Assembly: GCF_000948415.1 (NCBI RefSeq)
Contig: NZ_JYII01000006.1
Span: 186,001-250,000, forward strand
Origin: Thalassospira sp. HJ
GTDB lineage: Bacteria; Pseudomonadota; Alphaproteobacteria; Rhodospirillales; Thalassospiraceae
Length of the DNA stretch: 64,000 nt
Direction: 5' to 3'
A program made the translations under genes and the position numbers. The notes under the pieces were generated by a model. The model saw nothing but the letters and a program-made list of their open reading frames with translations. It searched no databases and was not told where the DNA came from. This document shows positions 43,932 through 52,440 of this stretch, piece after piece (position 1 is the first letter of the stretch; each line of letters opens with the position of its first letter).

Positions 43932-45185
43932 ATGACGAAACGCCTTCTAGTGGCGAGCATTGCGCTTGCCATGTCCGGTACCGCCTATGCGCAAGCACCT
44001 GCTCCGGACAATCTTGAAAAACTCTCAAGCTTCCAATCAACCGGGACAACAGAATTCACCGTCATCGAACAGGGCGGGGATTATGCCGAGGGGATCAAAA
44101 AGACCCTTGAACGCATCAAGCTTCCTGACGGGTTCAAGATCGGTCTGTATGCCATTGTCCCCGATGCCCGCCATATCGCAGTCGGCCCCCAAGGGGTCGT
44201 GACCTTTGTCGGCACGCGCAAGGACAAGGTCTGGGCCGTAACCGACCGTAACAAGGACCGGGTCGCCGACGAGGTAAAGGACTTTGCCCCGTCGCTACGC
44301 TTTGCCATTCCCAATGGTCCGTGTTTCTCGTCCGACGGGTTCCTGTATATCGCCGAACAGAACCGCGTTCTGGTATTCCCGGCAGCCGAGTTCTTCTATG
44401 AAAGCCCGGATGTTGCGGCCTTTAACGTGGTCAAGCAGGGTGACCTGATCCCACCGACTGAGGAAAGCTATAACCATACCGCGCGTGTCTGCAAAATCGG
44501 CCCGGACGGGAAACTTTATATCTCGCTCGGTCAGCCGTTTAACGTGGCACCGGAAGACAAGCTTGATCTGTATCGCGAAGTCGGGATTGGCGGCATCATC
44601 CGCATCAATACCGATGGCACCGCCCGCGAAGTCTATACATACGGGGTGCGGAACTCCGTTGGTCATGACTTCCATCCGGTCACGGGTGAGCTGTGGTGGA
44701 CCGATAACCAGGTTGATGGCATGGGCGATGATATCCCGCCCGGTGAAATCAACCGTCAGACCGCCGCGGGCCAGCATTTTGGCCATCCTTGGTATGGCGG
44801 CGGTGATGTCCGTACCAACGAATATGCCGATCAGGAAGTGCCTTATGACGTGGTCATGCCAGCGGTTGAAACCGTGGCCCATGCCGCCGACCTTGGCATG
44901 AGCTTCTATACCGGCAAGATGTTCCCAGCCATTTACAAGAACGCGATCTTCTCGGCCCAGCACGGGTCGTGGAACCGCACCACCCCGGTCGGCGCACGCG
45001 TGATGGTGACCTTCATCGATGACGAAGGCAATGCCACCACCGAACCGTTTGCCGAAGGCTGGATTGACGAGAACGAGGAATATCTTGGTCGTCCGGTCGA
45101 TGTTGCCCAATTGCGTGATGGTTCGATCATTGTTTCCGATGATCTGGCCGGTGCGCTGTATCGCATCTGGTACGAGGGCAATTGA
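43932..45185 (+). CDS. Sorbosone-dehydrogenase-like (PQQ beta-propeller) protein, exported
   Basis: 417 residues with a signal peptide (KRLLVASIALAMSGTAYAQA). GGGAGGA upstream fixes the ATG at 43932. The rest is a six-bladed propeller of the glucose/sorbosone dehydrogenase family, with YNHTARVCKIGPDGKLYISLG, GVRNSVGHDFHPVTGELWWTDN and AQHGSWNRTTPVGARV blocks. Such enzymes oxidise sugars in the periplasm using PQQ. The stop overlaps the next start (ATGA), which encodes a cytochrome c, a plausible electron acceptor. The substrate is unknown. Confidence 0.85.
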   Translation: MTKRLLVASIALAMSGTAYAQAPAPDNLEKLSSFQSTGTTEFTVIEQGGDYAEGIKKTLERIKLPDGFKIGLYAIVPDARHIAVGPQGVVTFVGTRKDKVWAVTDRNKDRVADEVKDFAPSLRFAIPNGPCFSSDGFLYIAEQNRVLVFPAAEFFYESPDVAAFNVVKQGDLIPPTEESYNHTARVCKIGPDGKLYISLGQPFNVAPEDKLDLYREVGIGGIIRINTDGTAREVYTYGVRNSVGHDFHPVTGELWWTDNQVDGMGDDIPPGEINRQTAAGQHFGHPWYGGGDVRTNEYADQEVPYDVVMPAVETVAHAADLGMSFYTGKMFPAIYKNAIFSAQHGSWNRTTPVGARVMVTFIDDEGNATTEPFAEGWIDENEEYLGRPVDVAQLRDGSIIVSDDLAGALYRIWYEGN

Positions 45186-45793
45186 TGCGCATAGCTTTGA
45201 TCGCACTCCTCGGCGGGCTTTTGTCCGCCGGGGTGTTTCCTGTGGCAGCACAAAATGCCGCTGCACCTGATCCCGAAATGCTCAAGGATGGACGCAAGGT
45301 GGCGGGCATGTGCCGCACCTGTCACGGTCTTGACGGATTGGCGCGCATTCCGATTGCCCCGCATATCGGGGGCGAGCCTGTCGATTACCTGATTGCGCAG
45401 TTAAAGGCGTTCAAGTCCGGGGCGCGTGAACATGAAATGATGACGGTGGTGGCGGGAAGCCTTTCTGATGATCAGATCGAGGTTGTCGCACACTGGTTCA
45501 ATCATTTTGAAGCTACCGGCACCCTGCCCGCCAACACGTCCGAGGATGACGCCCCGGAGCTTTGTGTTGGCTGCCATAGTGCGAACGGGATTTCGACGCT
45601 TGAAGATGCCCCCAATCTGGCGGGGGAAACCAACATCTATATCGAAACGCAGCTTAAGGCGTTTCGTAATGGCAAACGGGTGCATGACATCATGACACCG
45701 ATTGCCAAGGACCTGACGGATGCCGAAATGCAGGCTGCTGCAGACTGGTATAGCAATATCGACATCAAGATCACTGAGCCGTCCGGCAATTAG
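45182..45793 (+). CDS. Dihaem cytochrome c, exported
   Basis: 203 residues with a signal peptide (MRIALIALLGGLLSAGVFPVAAQ). Two haem-binding sites, CRTCH and CVGCH, each start a cytochrome c domain with a matching later Met-containing loop (HEMMTVV and HDIMTPIA). This repeat structure resembles the c4 type. It overlaps the sorbosone-dehydrogenase-like gene by 4 bp and probably accepts its electrons. Confidence 0.9.
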   Translation: MMRIALIALLGGLLSAGVFPVAAQNAAAPDPEMLKDGRKVAGMCRTCHGLDGLARIPIAPHIGGEPVDYLIAQLKAFKSGAREHEMMTVVAGSLSDDQIEVVAHWFNHFEATGTLPANTSEDDAPELCVGCHSANGISTLEDAPNLAGETNIYIETQLKAFRNGKRVHDIMTPIAKDLTDAEMQAAADWYSNIDIKITEPSGN

Positions 45794-45808
45794 TCCGGAC
45801 GGTTTTCT
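45779..45808 (+). terminator. Terminator overlapping the cytochrome c stop codon
   Basis: An 8-bp perfect stem CCGTCCGG / CCGGACGG with an 8-nt loop containing the TAG stop codon, then TTTTCT. Confidence 0.82.
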
Positions 45809-45825
45809 CAACCTAATCCGGGATC

Positions 45826-47207
45826 TTAACTTTCAGGGCGAAGGGCGGCGGACACATTCAGTCCGACCGTAAGGGCCGCCAATGTCCGGCCGGTATCGGG
45901 ATCAATCACCGGCACGGTGATTTGCGACAGAAACGCGCGGGTTGAGGCATCATACCAGATATCGGTGATCAGGGCCTGATCGCGATTGATGCTTTCGACC
46001 ATCTGGAACTGGGTTTCGTCGCTCTGATCGAAATCCGATGTCAGGCGGCTCATGCCAACGATCTCGCCGTGTGTGTCAAAGACAAAGGCCTCGGCCACCT
46101 TATCGCCGACACTTGTCTGGAAAACGCGCAGATACTCCGAAAGCTCATTACCAAGAATTTCGGCTGCGGTTGCGCTTGTCTCCCCATTTCGGGCCATTGC
46201 CTTCCATTCTGCATCGGTCAGGCGTTTATCATCGGCTGTCGGGTGGATCATCCCGGCAAGTTGATCCTGAACATGGGCGACAAGTTCCGGCGAATTTGCG
46301 AACTGACGCACGATGGGCAATTGCGCCTGTTCGATGGCATCGCGTTCCCACGGCTCCAGATGCATCGGACGAGTTTCACAAAATTCCAAAACGGCATTGA
46401 GTTCATCGAGCATATCGGGAAAAGCCGAGACATAGCTTTTGGAAAAATAAACAACCAGCGGTGCATAGCGTTCGAACTGCACCATGAATTTTTCCGCGCC
46501 CAATCCCAGTTCGTTGCGGGCAATTTCAAAGCTGTGCTTATCAACAAGGGCATATTCGACACGACCAGCGGCGACCTGACCGACAAGCGACGCAATCGAA
46601 GGGACGCGCATGACATCGTTATAACCCTGCTCGCCCAGCCATTCGGCCTCGTTCGAGCCCAGAATGGCGCCGACGGTGGTAAAATCACCGGGCTTGGGCC
46701 GGCGACTGACGCGCGGGTCATCGGACTTGATCGAGGATGAAACCCACACCCATTTTTCCAGTGCAAGCGGATTGGTCGCCACCGCATACTCGTCCATGGC
46801 ATCACTGATGCGCGCCAAGAAGAACCCGTCCGCCTTGCCATTGCGCACCATTTCGCGGTTTCTCTGGCGCGGCGCAATCGCAAGGCCATAGCCAACCCCG
46901 ATCCGTTCGAACACACAATTCAGCACCGAAACGGAATAGCCGCTCAGCATGCCGTTTTGCAGTTCCTGATAGGGGGGATGCAGGTTGGTTTGAGGATCAG
47001 AAAACTGTCCTGACTATCGATATCGGCCTGACCTTCTTCTGCTTGTGGCGAAGGAAGATCGTGGGCCTGAAGGGCGGGTGCAAAAAGCATCACCGCACTG
47101 ATCAGGAAAAGCACCAATGCCGCGCCAACACCCGGGCGCAACCGGCCTTCCCAACCATTCTTGTTGTTTGTTGTTTTGGACTTTCCATCCCGGCGCAACA
47201 TGGTCAT
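45826..47207 (-). pseudogene. Exported solute-binding sensor protein, frameshifted
   Basis: Two overlapping frames make one protein. 47207-46944 encodes a signal peptide (ALVLFLISAVMLFAPALQAHD) and the first strand up to LILKPTCIPP, then stops. 46950-45826 begins in the middle of the same domain (NGMLSGYSVSVLNCVFERIG) and carries the rest of an SBP_bac_3-like domain plus a Cache-like C-terminus. Adding one base to the run of six G at 46972-46977 joins them as LKPTCIPPYQELQNGMLSGYS, a normal family sequence. It may be a true mutation, a phase-variable tract or a sequencing error. AGGTG precedes the first ATG. Confidence 0.75.
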
Positions 47208-47294
47208 GGGTCACCTGACAAATACACGTTACGGACAGTTCTGATATTGGTCCGCGCAAATGCACTTGCAAGATACCGGGATCGGGAGGCCGCC

Positions 47295-47864
47295 CTATTT
47301 GTCGCCGGTATAGAAATCCGGCGAGATACGCTTGACCGCCGGCCCGTCACTGCGCCAGCCGTGGCAGGTATTGATCAACGGATTACGACGGGGCGGCTTG
47401 GTGTCATTTTCTTCCGGCGCCTCAAGGGATTCCTTGGCGAGGATCGGAAAGATCGTCTGAAACGCCGTGGTCGCAACCGGCCCCATCAATTCATTGAGAT
47501 GCGTACAGCCATGCACGCCACCGGTCCGCTCGCGGATCTGTTTGCGCAGACCCGGGCCGAGTTTCAAACCAATCAGATTTTCATAGTTGGGTGCGATCGC
47601 ATCACAGGCCGAAAACGGGGCATATTCCATTTCAGCCTCGACCGCGCGGATGACAAGATCATCACCAACCGTGACGCGGATCCACATGCCATGGACCGGC
47701 TCCCCCGCCGGGATTTCGCCGCGGTCGTGATTGGTAAAGCCATAGGTCTTGATATCGGTGATGTGACCTTCAATGTCCCACAGGCCGTCTGCGCGGCGGA
47801 ACCCCTGACAGGTCACTGTGCGGGTGTGAATATGTTCGCGTTCTGCGGGGCGGGACAATGGCAT
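47295..47864 (-). CDS. DUF2889 family protein
   Basis: 189 residues. HTRTVTCQGFRRADGLWDIEGHITDIKTYGF and GVHGCTHLNELMGPVATTAFQ are the typical blocks of DUF2889 proteins, whose function is not known to me. It is preceded by a purine-rich site (GGAGAGA) before ATG. It is followed by the frameshifted sensor gene 88 bp further on the same strand. Confidence 0.85.
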   Translation of the reverse strand: MPLSRPAEREHIHTRTVTCQGFRRADGLWDIEGHITDIKTYGFTNHDRGEIPAGEPVHGMWIRVTVGDDLVIRAVEAEMEYAPFSACDAIAPNYENLIGLKLGPGLRKQIRERTGGVHGCTHLNELMGPVATTAFQTIFPILAKESLEAPEENDTKPPRRNPLINTCHGWRSDGPAVKRISPDFYTGDK

Positions 47865-48001
47865 GGGACTCTCTCCTTTACGTAAACGTAAAGACGTTCA
47901 CCTGCACGCTGTCAAGTCGCAAAAGCGTTTCCGGTTATTCCAGCCACCCGTTCAGGCCCGCATTCCTGCCCCTGAATAACGCCCGGAATTCCACACAGGC
48001 C

Positions 48002-48030
48002 AAAGGCCCGAAGGAGTTTCCCTTCAGGCC
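48002..48030 (-). terminator. Hairpin after the CBS-domain gene
   Basis: GGCC-GAAGG pairs with CCTTC-GGCC (one internal mismatch) around a short loop. Only three T follow on the minus strand, so termination is uncertain. Confidence 0.45.
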
Positions 48031-48062
48031 AATGACATATCACACACCTGGAAATCGGTTGG

Positions 48063-48512
48063 TCAGGCTACGCCGTAATCAGATCCGAAGATGAATTTTT
48101 CGCGTTCGCGGACATCTTCTTCAAGCTGGCGTTTGACGACATTAAACAGGTCCCGGATCGACACCATGCCGACAACCTTGTCCCCATCGACCACCGGCAA
48201 GTGACGGTATCGCCGCGCACTCATCAGATCGAGTGCGCTCATGGCCGAGTCATCGGGACCAAGCGTATCAGGGTCTGCTGTCATGACCTTGGAGAGCGGC
48301 ACCGATGCCGCATCCAGCCCCTTGGCGACCACGCGGTTGACAAGGTCACGCTCGGTAAAAATTCCGGCTAGTCTTGCGTTGTTGTCGACGATGATGACCG
48401 CGCCAATCTTGCGTTCACTCATCATATTGACGGCGTCCATCACTGAATCGGCGGGGTTGAGTGTCGCGATGGATTGTTCCTGGACCACACCCGGTACAAT
48501 TTTCGTATCCAT
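48063..48512 (-). CDS. Tandem CBS-domain protein
   Basis: 149 residues made of a CBS pair (about residues 8-65 and 75-130: MMSERKIGAVIIVDN, GIFTERDLVNRV, LMSARRYRHLPVVDG, GMVSIRDLFNVV). Such stand-alone pairs bind adenine nucleotides and regulate partners, none of which is evident here. The frame is open 56 codons further upstream, but the ATG at 48512 with AGAGAGA before it gives the family N-terminus. Confidence 0.88.
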   Translation of the reverse strand: MDTKIVPGVVQEQSIATLNPADSVMDAVNMMSERKIGAVIIVDNNARLAGIFTERDLVNRVVAKGLDAASVPLSKVMTADPDTLGPDDSAMSALDLMSARRYRHLPVVDGDKVVGMVSIRDLFNVVKRQLEEDVREREKFIFGSDYGVA

Positions 48513-48763
48513 GCATCTCTCTCTGCAGGTTGCTGTTGCCACATGCCCAAACCCGATCAGATTATCTGGTTTCACACTGACAAACGTCAGATTGAAGTGA
48601 CGTCTGTGGATGACACAGTGTGACGGGCCCTTATTTGCAAGTGGCCCTGCAATCCTTTGGGTCAAGACCTTGATGCACAAGTTTAACCCATAAGTAGATA
48701 AAGCTGAAATTTTTTACGCGGGAATGGTTTTGTGGCAACACAACTGCCGCCGGGCGCAGGTTC

Positions 48764-50038
48764 TTATTCCTGCTCTTCCCCGGCCGGGTCGGTTACAGCG
48801 CGCAGACGCACACGGGTGATCTGGTTGCGGATACGGCGCAACACTTCGAATTCAAAACCATGGAACCGGAACTGCTGCCCGACATCGGGAATACGCCGGG
48901 TTTCATAAAGCAAAAGACCAGCCACAGTCGCTGCCTCCTCGTCCGGCAGACGCCAACCAAAACGACGGTTCAAATCGCGAATGGTGACATCGCCGCGCAC
49001 GATAACCGATCCGTCGGCCTGCGGTTGAACACCGACCACTTCGACATCGGTTTCATCGGAAATATCGCCAACGATTTCTTCCAAAATGTCTTCAAGCGAC
49101 ACCACGCCTTCGAACGCGCCATATTCATCAACCACAATGGCAAAATGCTCGTGACGTTCCTTGAACGCCTTGAGCTGATCGGCAAGGGTCGTTGAATCCG
49201 GGATAAACCATGCCTCGGCGCTCAGTTCACGGACATCTTCGGCCGTGGCAGGTTTGGCACCACGCACGATCGCCTTAAGGACTTCGCGCGCATGCAGGAC
49301 ACCGACGATATTGTCCGGGTCCTTTTCATAGATCGGAATACGGGTGTGCGGGCTTGCCAGCACCGTATCGAGGATTTCTTCCATCGGACGGGAAATATCG
49401 ATCATCTGCACCTTGCGACGGTGCACCATGATTTCCCAGACGCCGACATCTTCAAGGTCGAGAACGCCATGCAGCATGGTACGCTCGGCATGGTGGTTAC
49501 CAACAACCACATCATCGGCATGCAGTTCAATCGCACCGCGCAGTTCGCGTTCGCTATCAAGCCCCGGGCCTTCGCCGCTGCCAAACAGGCGCAAGGTCGC
49601 CTGCACGACAACCTGAATGGTCTGGGTGATCGGCGCGAACAGAACGACCAAGACACTCATCGGACGCGCAACGCGCAGCGCCATGGTATCGGCATGCTGA
49701 AGCGCATAGGTCTTTGGCAGAATTTCCGAGAAAATCAGAACAAGGGCGGTCATGACGGCAGTCGCATAGACCACGCCGTTTTCACCAAACAGTTCGATCA
49801 TCACCGAGGTCGCCAGGGCAGAGGCCAGAATATTGACCATGTTGTTGCCGAGCAAAATCGCACCCAGCAACCGTTCCTGATAACGACGCAGCCTGTTAAC
49901 GATCCCGGCCCGCTGATCACCATCCTGTTCCTTGTGGTGCATGACCGGACGCGACGCCGCCGTCAGCGCGGTTTCCGAGCCAGAAAAGAATGCCGAAAGC
50001 ATCAACAGCAAAAAAATCACGACAATCGTGACCGTCAT
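48764..50038 (-). CDS. CNNM/CorC (HlyC/CorC family) membrane transport protein
   Basis: 424 residues. An N-terminal DUF21/CNNM membrane domain (about 1-180, including MLSAFFSGSETALTAASR) is followed by a CBS pair (about 200-320) and the CorC_HlyC C-terminal domain. Family members are implicated in magnesium or cobalt efflux. It lies downstream of aroB on the same strand, a common alphaproteobacterial order (aroK-aroB-CorC). Confidence 0.92.
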   Translation of the reverse strand: MTVTIVVIFLLLMLSAFFSGSETALTAASRPVMHHKEQDGDQRAGIVNRLRRYQERLLGAILLGNNMVNILASALATSVMIELFGENGVVYATAVMTALVLIFSEILPKTYALQHADTMALRVARPMSVLVVLFAPITQTIQVVVQATLRLFGSGEGPGLDSERELRGAIELHADDVVVGNHHAERTMLHGVLDLEDVGVWEIMVHRRKVQMIDISRPMEEILDTVLASPHTRIPIYEKDPDNIVGVLHAREVLKAIVRGAKPATAEDVRELSAEAWFIPDSTTLADQLKAFKERHEHFAIVVDEYGAFEGVVSLEDILEEIVGDISDETDVEVVGVQPQADGSVIVRGDVTIRDLNRRFGWRLPDEEAATVAGLLLYETRRIPDVGQQFRFHGFEFEVLRRIRNQITRVRLRAVTDPAGEEQE

Positions 50039-50169
50039 TCAGGGCCGTCTCCAAGCGGTGAAGTCTTAAGAACGAGTTTGTCCTGTGTTCATCTATAAGG
50101 TCAAATGGCGTTAAACAAGTTAACAACAACACATCGGCGCCGATCAGGGCGCCAAATGTCGTAAAACCG

Positions 50170-51285
50170 TTACCCGCGGCAGGACCGGGTGATGGCCGCA
50201 CGCATCTTTTGAACATCCATTGCCTTGGATGTGAATGCCTTGCCGATACCACGCGTCATGACAAAGGTGATCTCGCCGTCGCGGACCTTTTTATCGCGCG
50301 ACATGTGCCCGATAACCTTGTCGATATCCCAATGCATGCCTGTGACTTCGGATGCCATCACCGGAAGACCAACCGATTTCAGATGGGCAACAATCCGGTC
50401 TTTCTCGCCCGCTGGCGCCATGCCCATGGCCCCGCAAACGTCATGGGCTATGACCATGCCCATGGCAACGGCTTCACCGTGCAGAAGCTTTTCGCCATAT
50501 CCGGTTTCGGCTTCCAGCGCGTGACCAAAGGTGTGACCAAGATTAAGCAGCGCGCGCTTGCCGCCTTCGCGTTCGTCTTCAGACACAATGCGTGCCTTGG
50601 CCGTACAGCTTTTGATCACCGCCTGACGGCGTTCCGGGCCATCTTTATCAAGAACCGCCTGCCCGTTTTCTTCAAGCCAGGTGAATAATTCCGGATCATC
50701 GATCAGACCGTATTTGGCAACCTCGGCATAGCCGGAACGCAATTCACGTGCTGGCAGGGTATCAAGGACCGACGTGTCGGCCAGAACCAAGCGGGGTTGA
50801 TGAAACGCCCCGATCAGGTTTTTGCCCGACTTGGAATTGATCCCGGTCTTGCCGCCAACAGAGCTATCCACCTGCGACAGCAAGGTCGTCGGGATCTGCA
50901 CGAAATCAAGCCCGCGCAGAAGTGACGCCGCAACAAAACCGGCAAGATCACCAACCACGCCACCGCCCAAAGCAATGATCATGGTGGACCGTTCGATCCC
51001 CATCGCCAAAATCTGTTCGACGACATCTTCGAACATGGCAAAGCTTTTGGATTTCTCACCCGACGGCACGACGACTTCGCGGTGCGGGATCCCGGCACCG
51101 TCAAGGGAGTTCAGAACGGTCGGCAGGTGGTTGTCCGAAAGGGCCGCATCGCTGATCACGACAACACCGGCCTTCTTGACGAACGGGGCAATATATTTGG
51201 CGGTGTCGGCCAAAAGGTTGCTGCCAACAAGGATGTCATAGCTGCGCGCGCCAAGTTCGACGCGAAGGGTGTCGTGATTGCTCAC
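50170..51285 (-). CDS. aroB: 3-dehydroquinate synthase
   Basis: 371 residues. It converts DAHP to 3-dehydroquinate in the shikimate pathway using NAD+ and a divalent metal. Blocks GGGVVGDLAGFVAASLLRG, TTLLSQVDSSVGGKTGIN and LNLGHTFGHALE (metal histidines) are intact. It starts 4 bp after the aroK stop, forming the usual aroKB pair. Confidence 0.96.
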   Translation of the reverse strand: MSNHDTLRVELGARSYDILVGSNLLADTAKYIAPFVKKAGVVVISDAALSDNHLPTVLNSLDGAGIPHREVVVPSGEKSKSFAMFEDVVEQILAMGIERSTMIIALGGGVVGDLAGFVAASLLRGLDFVQIPTTLLSQVDSSVGGKTGINSKSGKNLIGAFHQPRLVLADTSVLDTLPARELRSGYAEVAKYGLIDDPELFTWLEENGQAVLDKDGPERRQAVIKSCTAKARIVSEDEREGGKRALLNLGHTFGHALEAETGYGEKLLHGEAVAMGMVIAHDVCGAMGMAPAGEKDRIVAHLKSVGLPVMASEVTGMHWDIDKVIGHMSRDKKVRDGEITFVMTRGIGKAFTSKAMDVQKMRAAITRSCRG

Positions 51286-51289
51286 TCTG

Positions 51290-51931
51290 TCAGGTTCCTG
51301 TCTTGATCAATTGACCATCGTCATCAAAGGAATTCGCAAGCAGTTCAAGAACTGCATCACGGGTGGCTTCCTTGGACGATTCATCACAGTCGAAAATAAT
51401 ATCTGCCCCAGCATAGACCGGGTAACGTGTCTCGATCAGATCGGCCAGAACCTGTCTGGGGTCACCGTTATTGAGCAACGGGCGATGGGTTCGCCCGCTG
51501 GTGCGGTGCATCAGCAGATCAAGGTCGGCACGCAGCCAGACCGATACGGATTTTTCGAGAATCAGTTCACGGGTGCGTTCGCGAATGAACGCACCACCGC
51601 CTGTGGCCAACACGATCTGTTCGCCATCAAGCAAACGGGCAATTACACGTTCCTCGCCGTCGCGAAAAGCCTCTTCGCCATACAGCTTGAAGATATCGGC
51701 TATCGAGCAGCCAGCGGCTTCTTCGATTTCGCGGTCGGCATCGACAAAATCCAGATTGAGTTCCTTGGCGACCATACGGCCGATGCAGCTTTTTCCTGCA
51801 CCCATCAGTCCAATGAACACCAATGTGCGGCCCTTAAGGCCACTGCGAATTCTGGCGATCACGTCTTCGTGCAAACCCGACTCGGCAATGTTGCTGTCCA
51901 TGTTCGGTTTGCAGTCCTGTGGTTCAATCAA
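51290..51931 (-). CDS. aroK: Shikimate kinase
   Basis: 213 residues. The P-loop GLMGAGKS, the [11 protein letters not shown] shikimate-binding segment, [12 protein letters not shown], and the lid region GRTHRPLL are all present. The N-terminal 30 residues before the kinase fold are extra; a start at the second Met (residue 11) would shorten it. It phosphorylates shikimate before aroB-distal steps and is coupled to aroB. Confidence 0.94.
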   Translation of the reverse strand: MIEPQDCKPNMDSNIAESGLHEDVIARIRSGLKGRTLVFIGLMGAGKSCIGRMVAKELNLDFVDADREIEEAAGCSIADIFKLYGEEAFRDGEERVIARLLDGEQIVLATGGGAFIRERTRELILEKSVSVWLRADLDLLMHRTSGRTHRPLLNNGDPRQVLADLIETRYPVYAGADIIFDCDESSKEATRDAVLELLANSFDDDGQLIKTGT

Positions 51932-52209
51932 ATGCGTTACAAATTACCCAATTCTTTAGGGCAGCTTGCCCCTGAACGCAAGCAAACCGCGCAGCAAACG
52001 CGACAAAAATGCAGCGTCAAAATGCTCCTTTGCGTCACTTTGCGCATGTGTTGGCAAAGTTTTGCCCAAGCTTGTTGCGCGAGGTCGCATTGGAAAGCGT
52101 ATTAACTCTCTGTGAGTAACAGCGACCTATACTGCCATTAAGTTGCCGAATTGGCATGCGACGACCACGGTGCGATGAAGGGTTCAGGATAAGTGAACGG
52201 AGGACCAAA

Positions 52210-52305
52210 ATGATTGGCAGCCCCCGTTCTTGCATCTTTGATTTTCGTCCGCATACTGGTATTCGCGTCCTTCGCTCAAACGCTTCGAAGTCTGGATTAA
52301 AATGA
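52210..52305 (+). CDS. 31-codon upstream ORF with strong ribosome site
   Basis: GGAGG lies six bases before the ATG. The frame (MIGSPRSCIFDFRPHTGIRVL...) runs 31 codons and its TGA overlaps the ATG of the next small gene (ATGA). It is not hydrophobic and resembles nothing I know. It may be a translated leader that delivers ribosomes to the next gene, which lacks a good site of its own. Confidence 0.4.
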   Translation: MIGSPRSCIFDFRPHTGIRVLRSNASKSGLK

Positions 52306-52439
52306 AGATTTTATCGCGCATCATCCTGTTGCTGGTTATCGCTGTGATTGCCGGCGGTGCTACCTTTCTGGTGACCTGGGACATCCCGGCCCCGACCGCC
52401 CAAATCGAAGAAACCATCCCGAATTCGAGGTTCAACTAA
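52302..52439 (+). CDS. 45-residue single-helix membrane protein
   Basis: MKILSRIILLLVIAVIAGG is followed by more hydrophobic residues and a short acidic tail ending EETIPNSRFN. This would be one N-terminal membrane helix with a small periplasmic tail. The stop is one base before the ATG of the 688-residue exported protein, so it is part of the same operon. No homologue was recognised, but the composition fits a real membrane peptide. Confidence 0.6.
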   Translation: MKILSRIILLLVIAVIAGGATFLVTWDIPAPTAQIEETIPNSRFN

Positions 52440-52440
52440 T

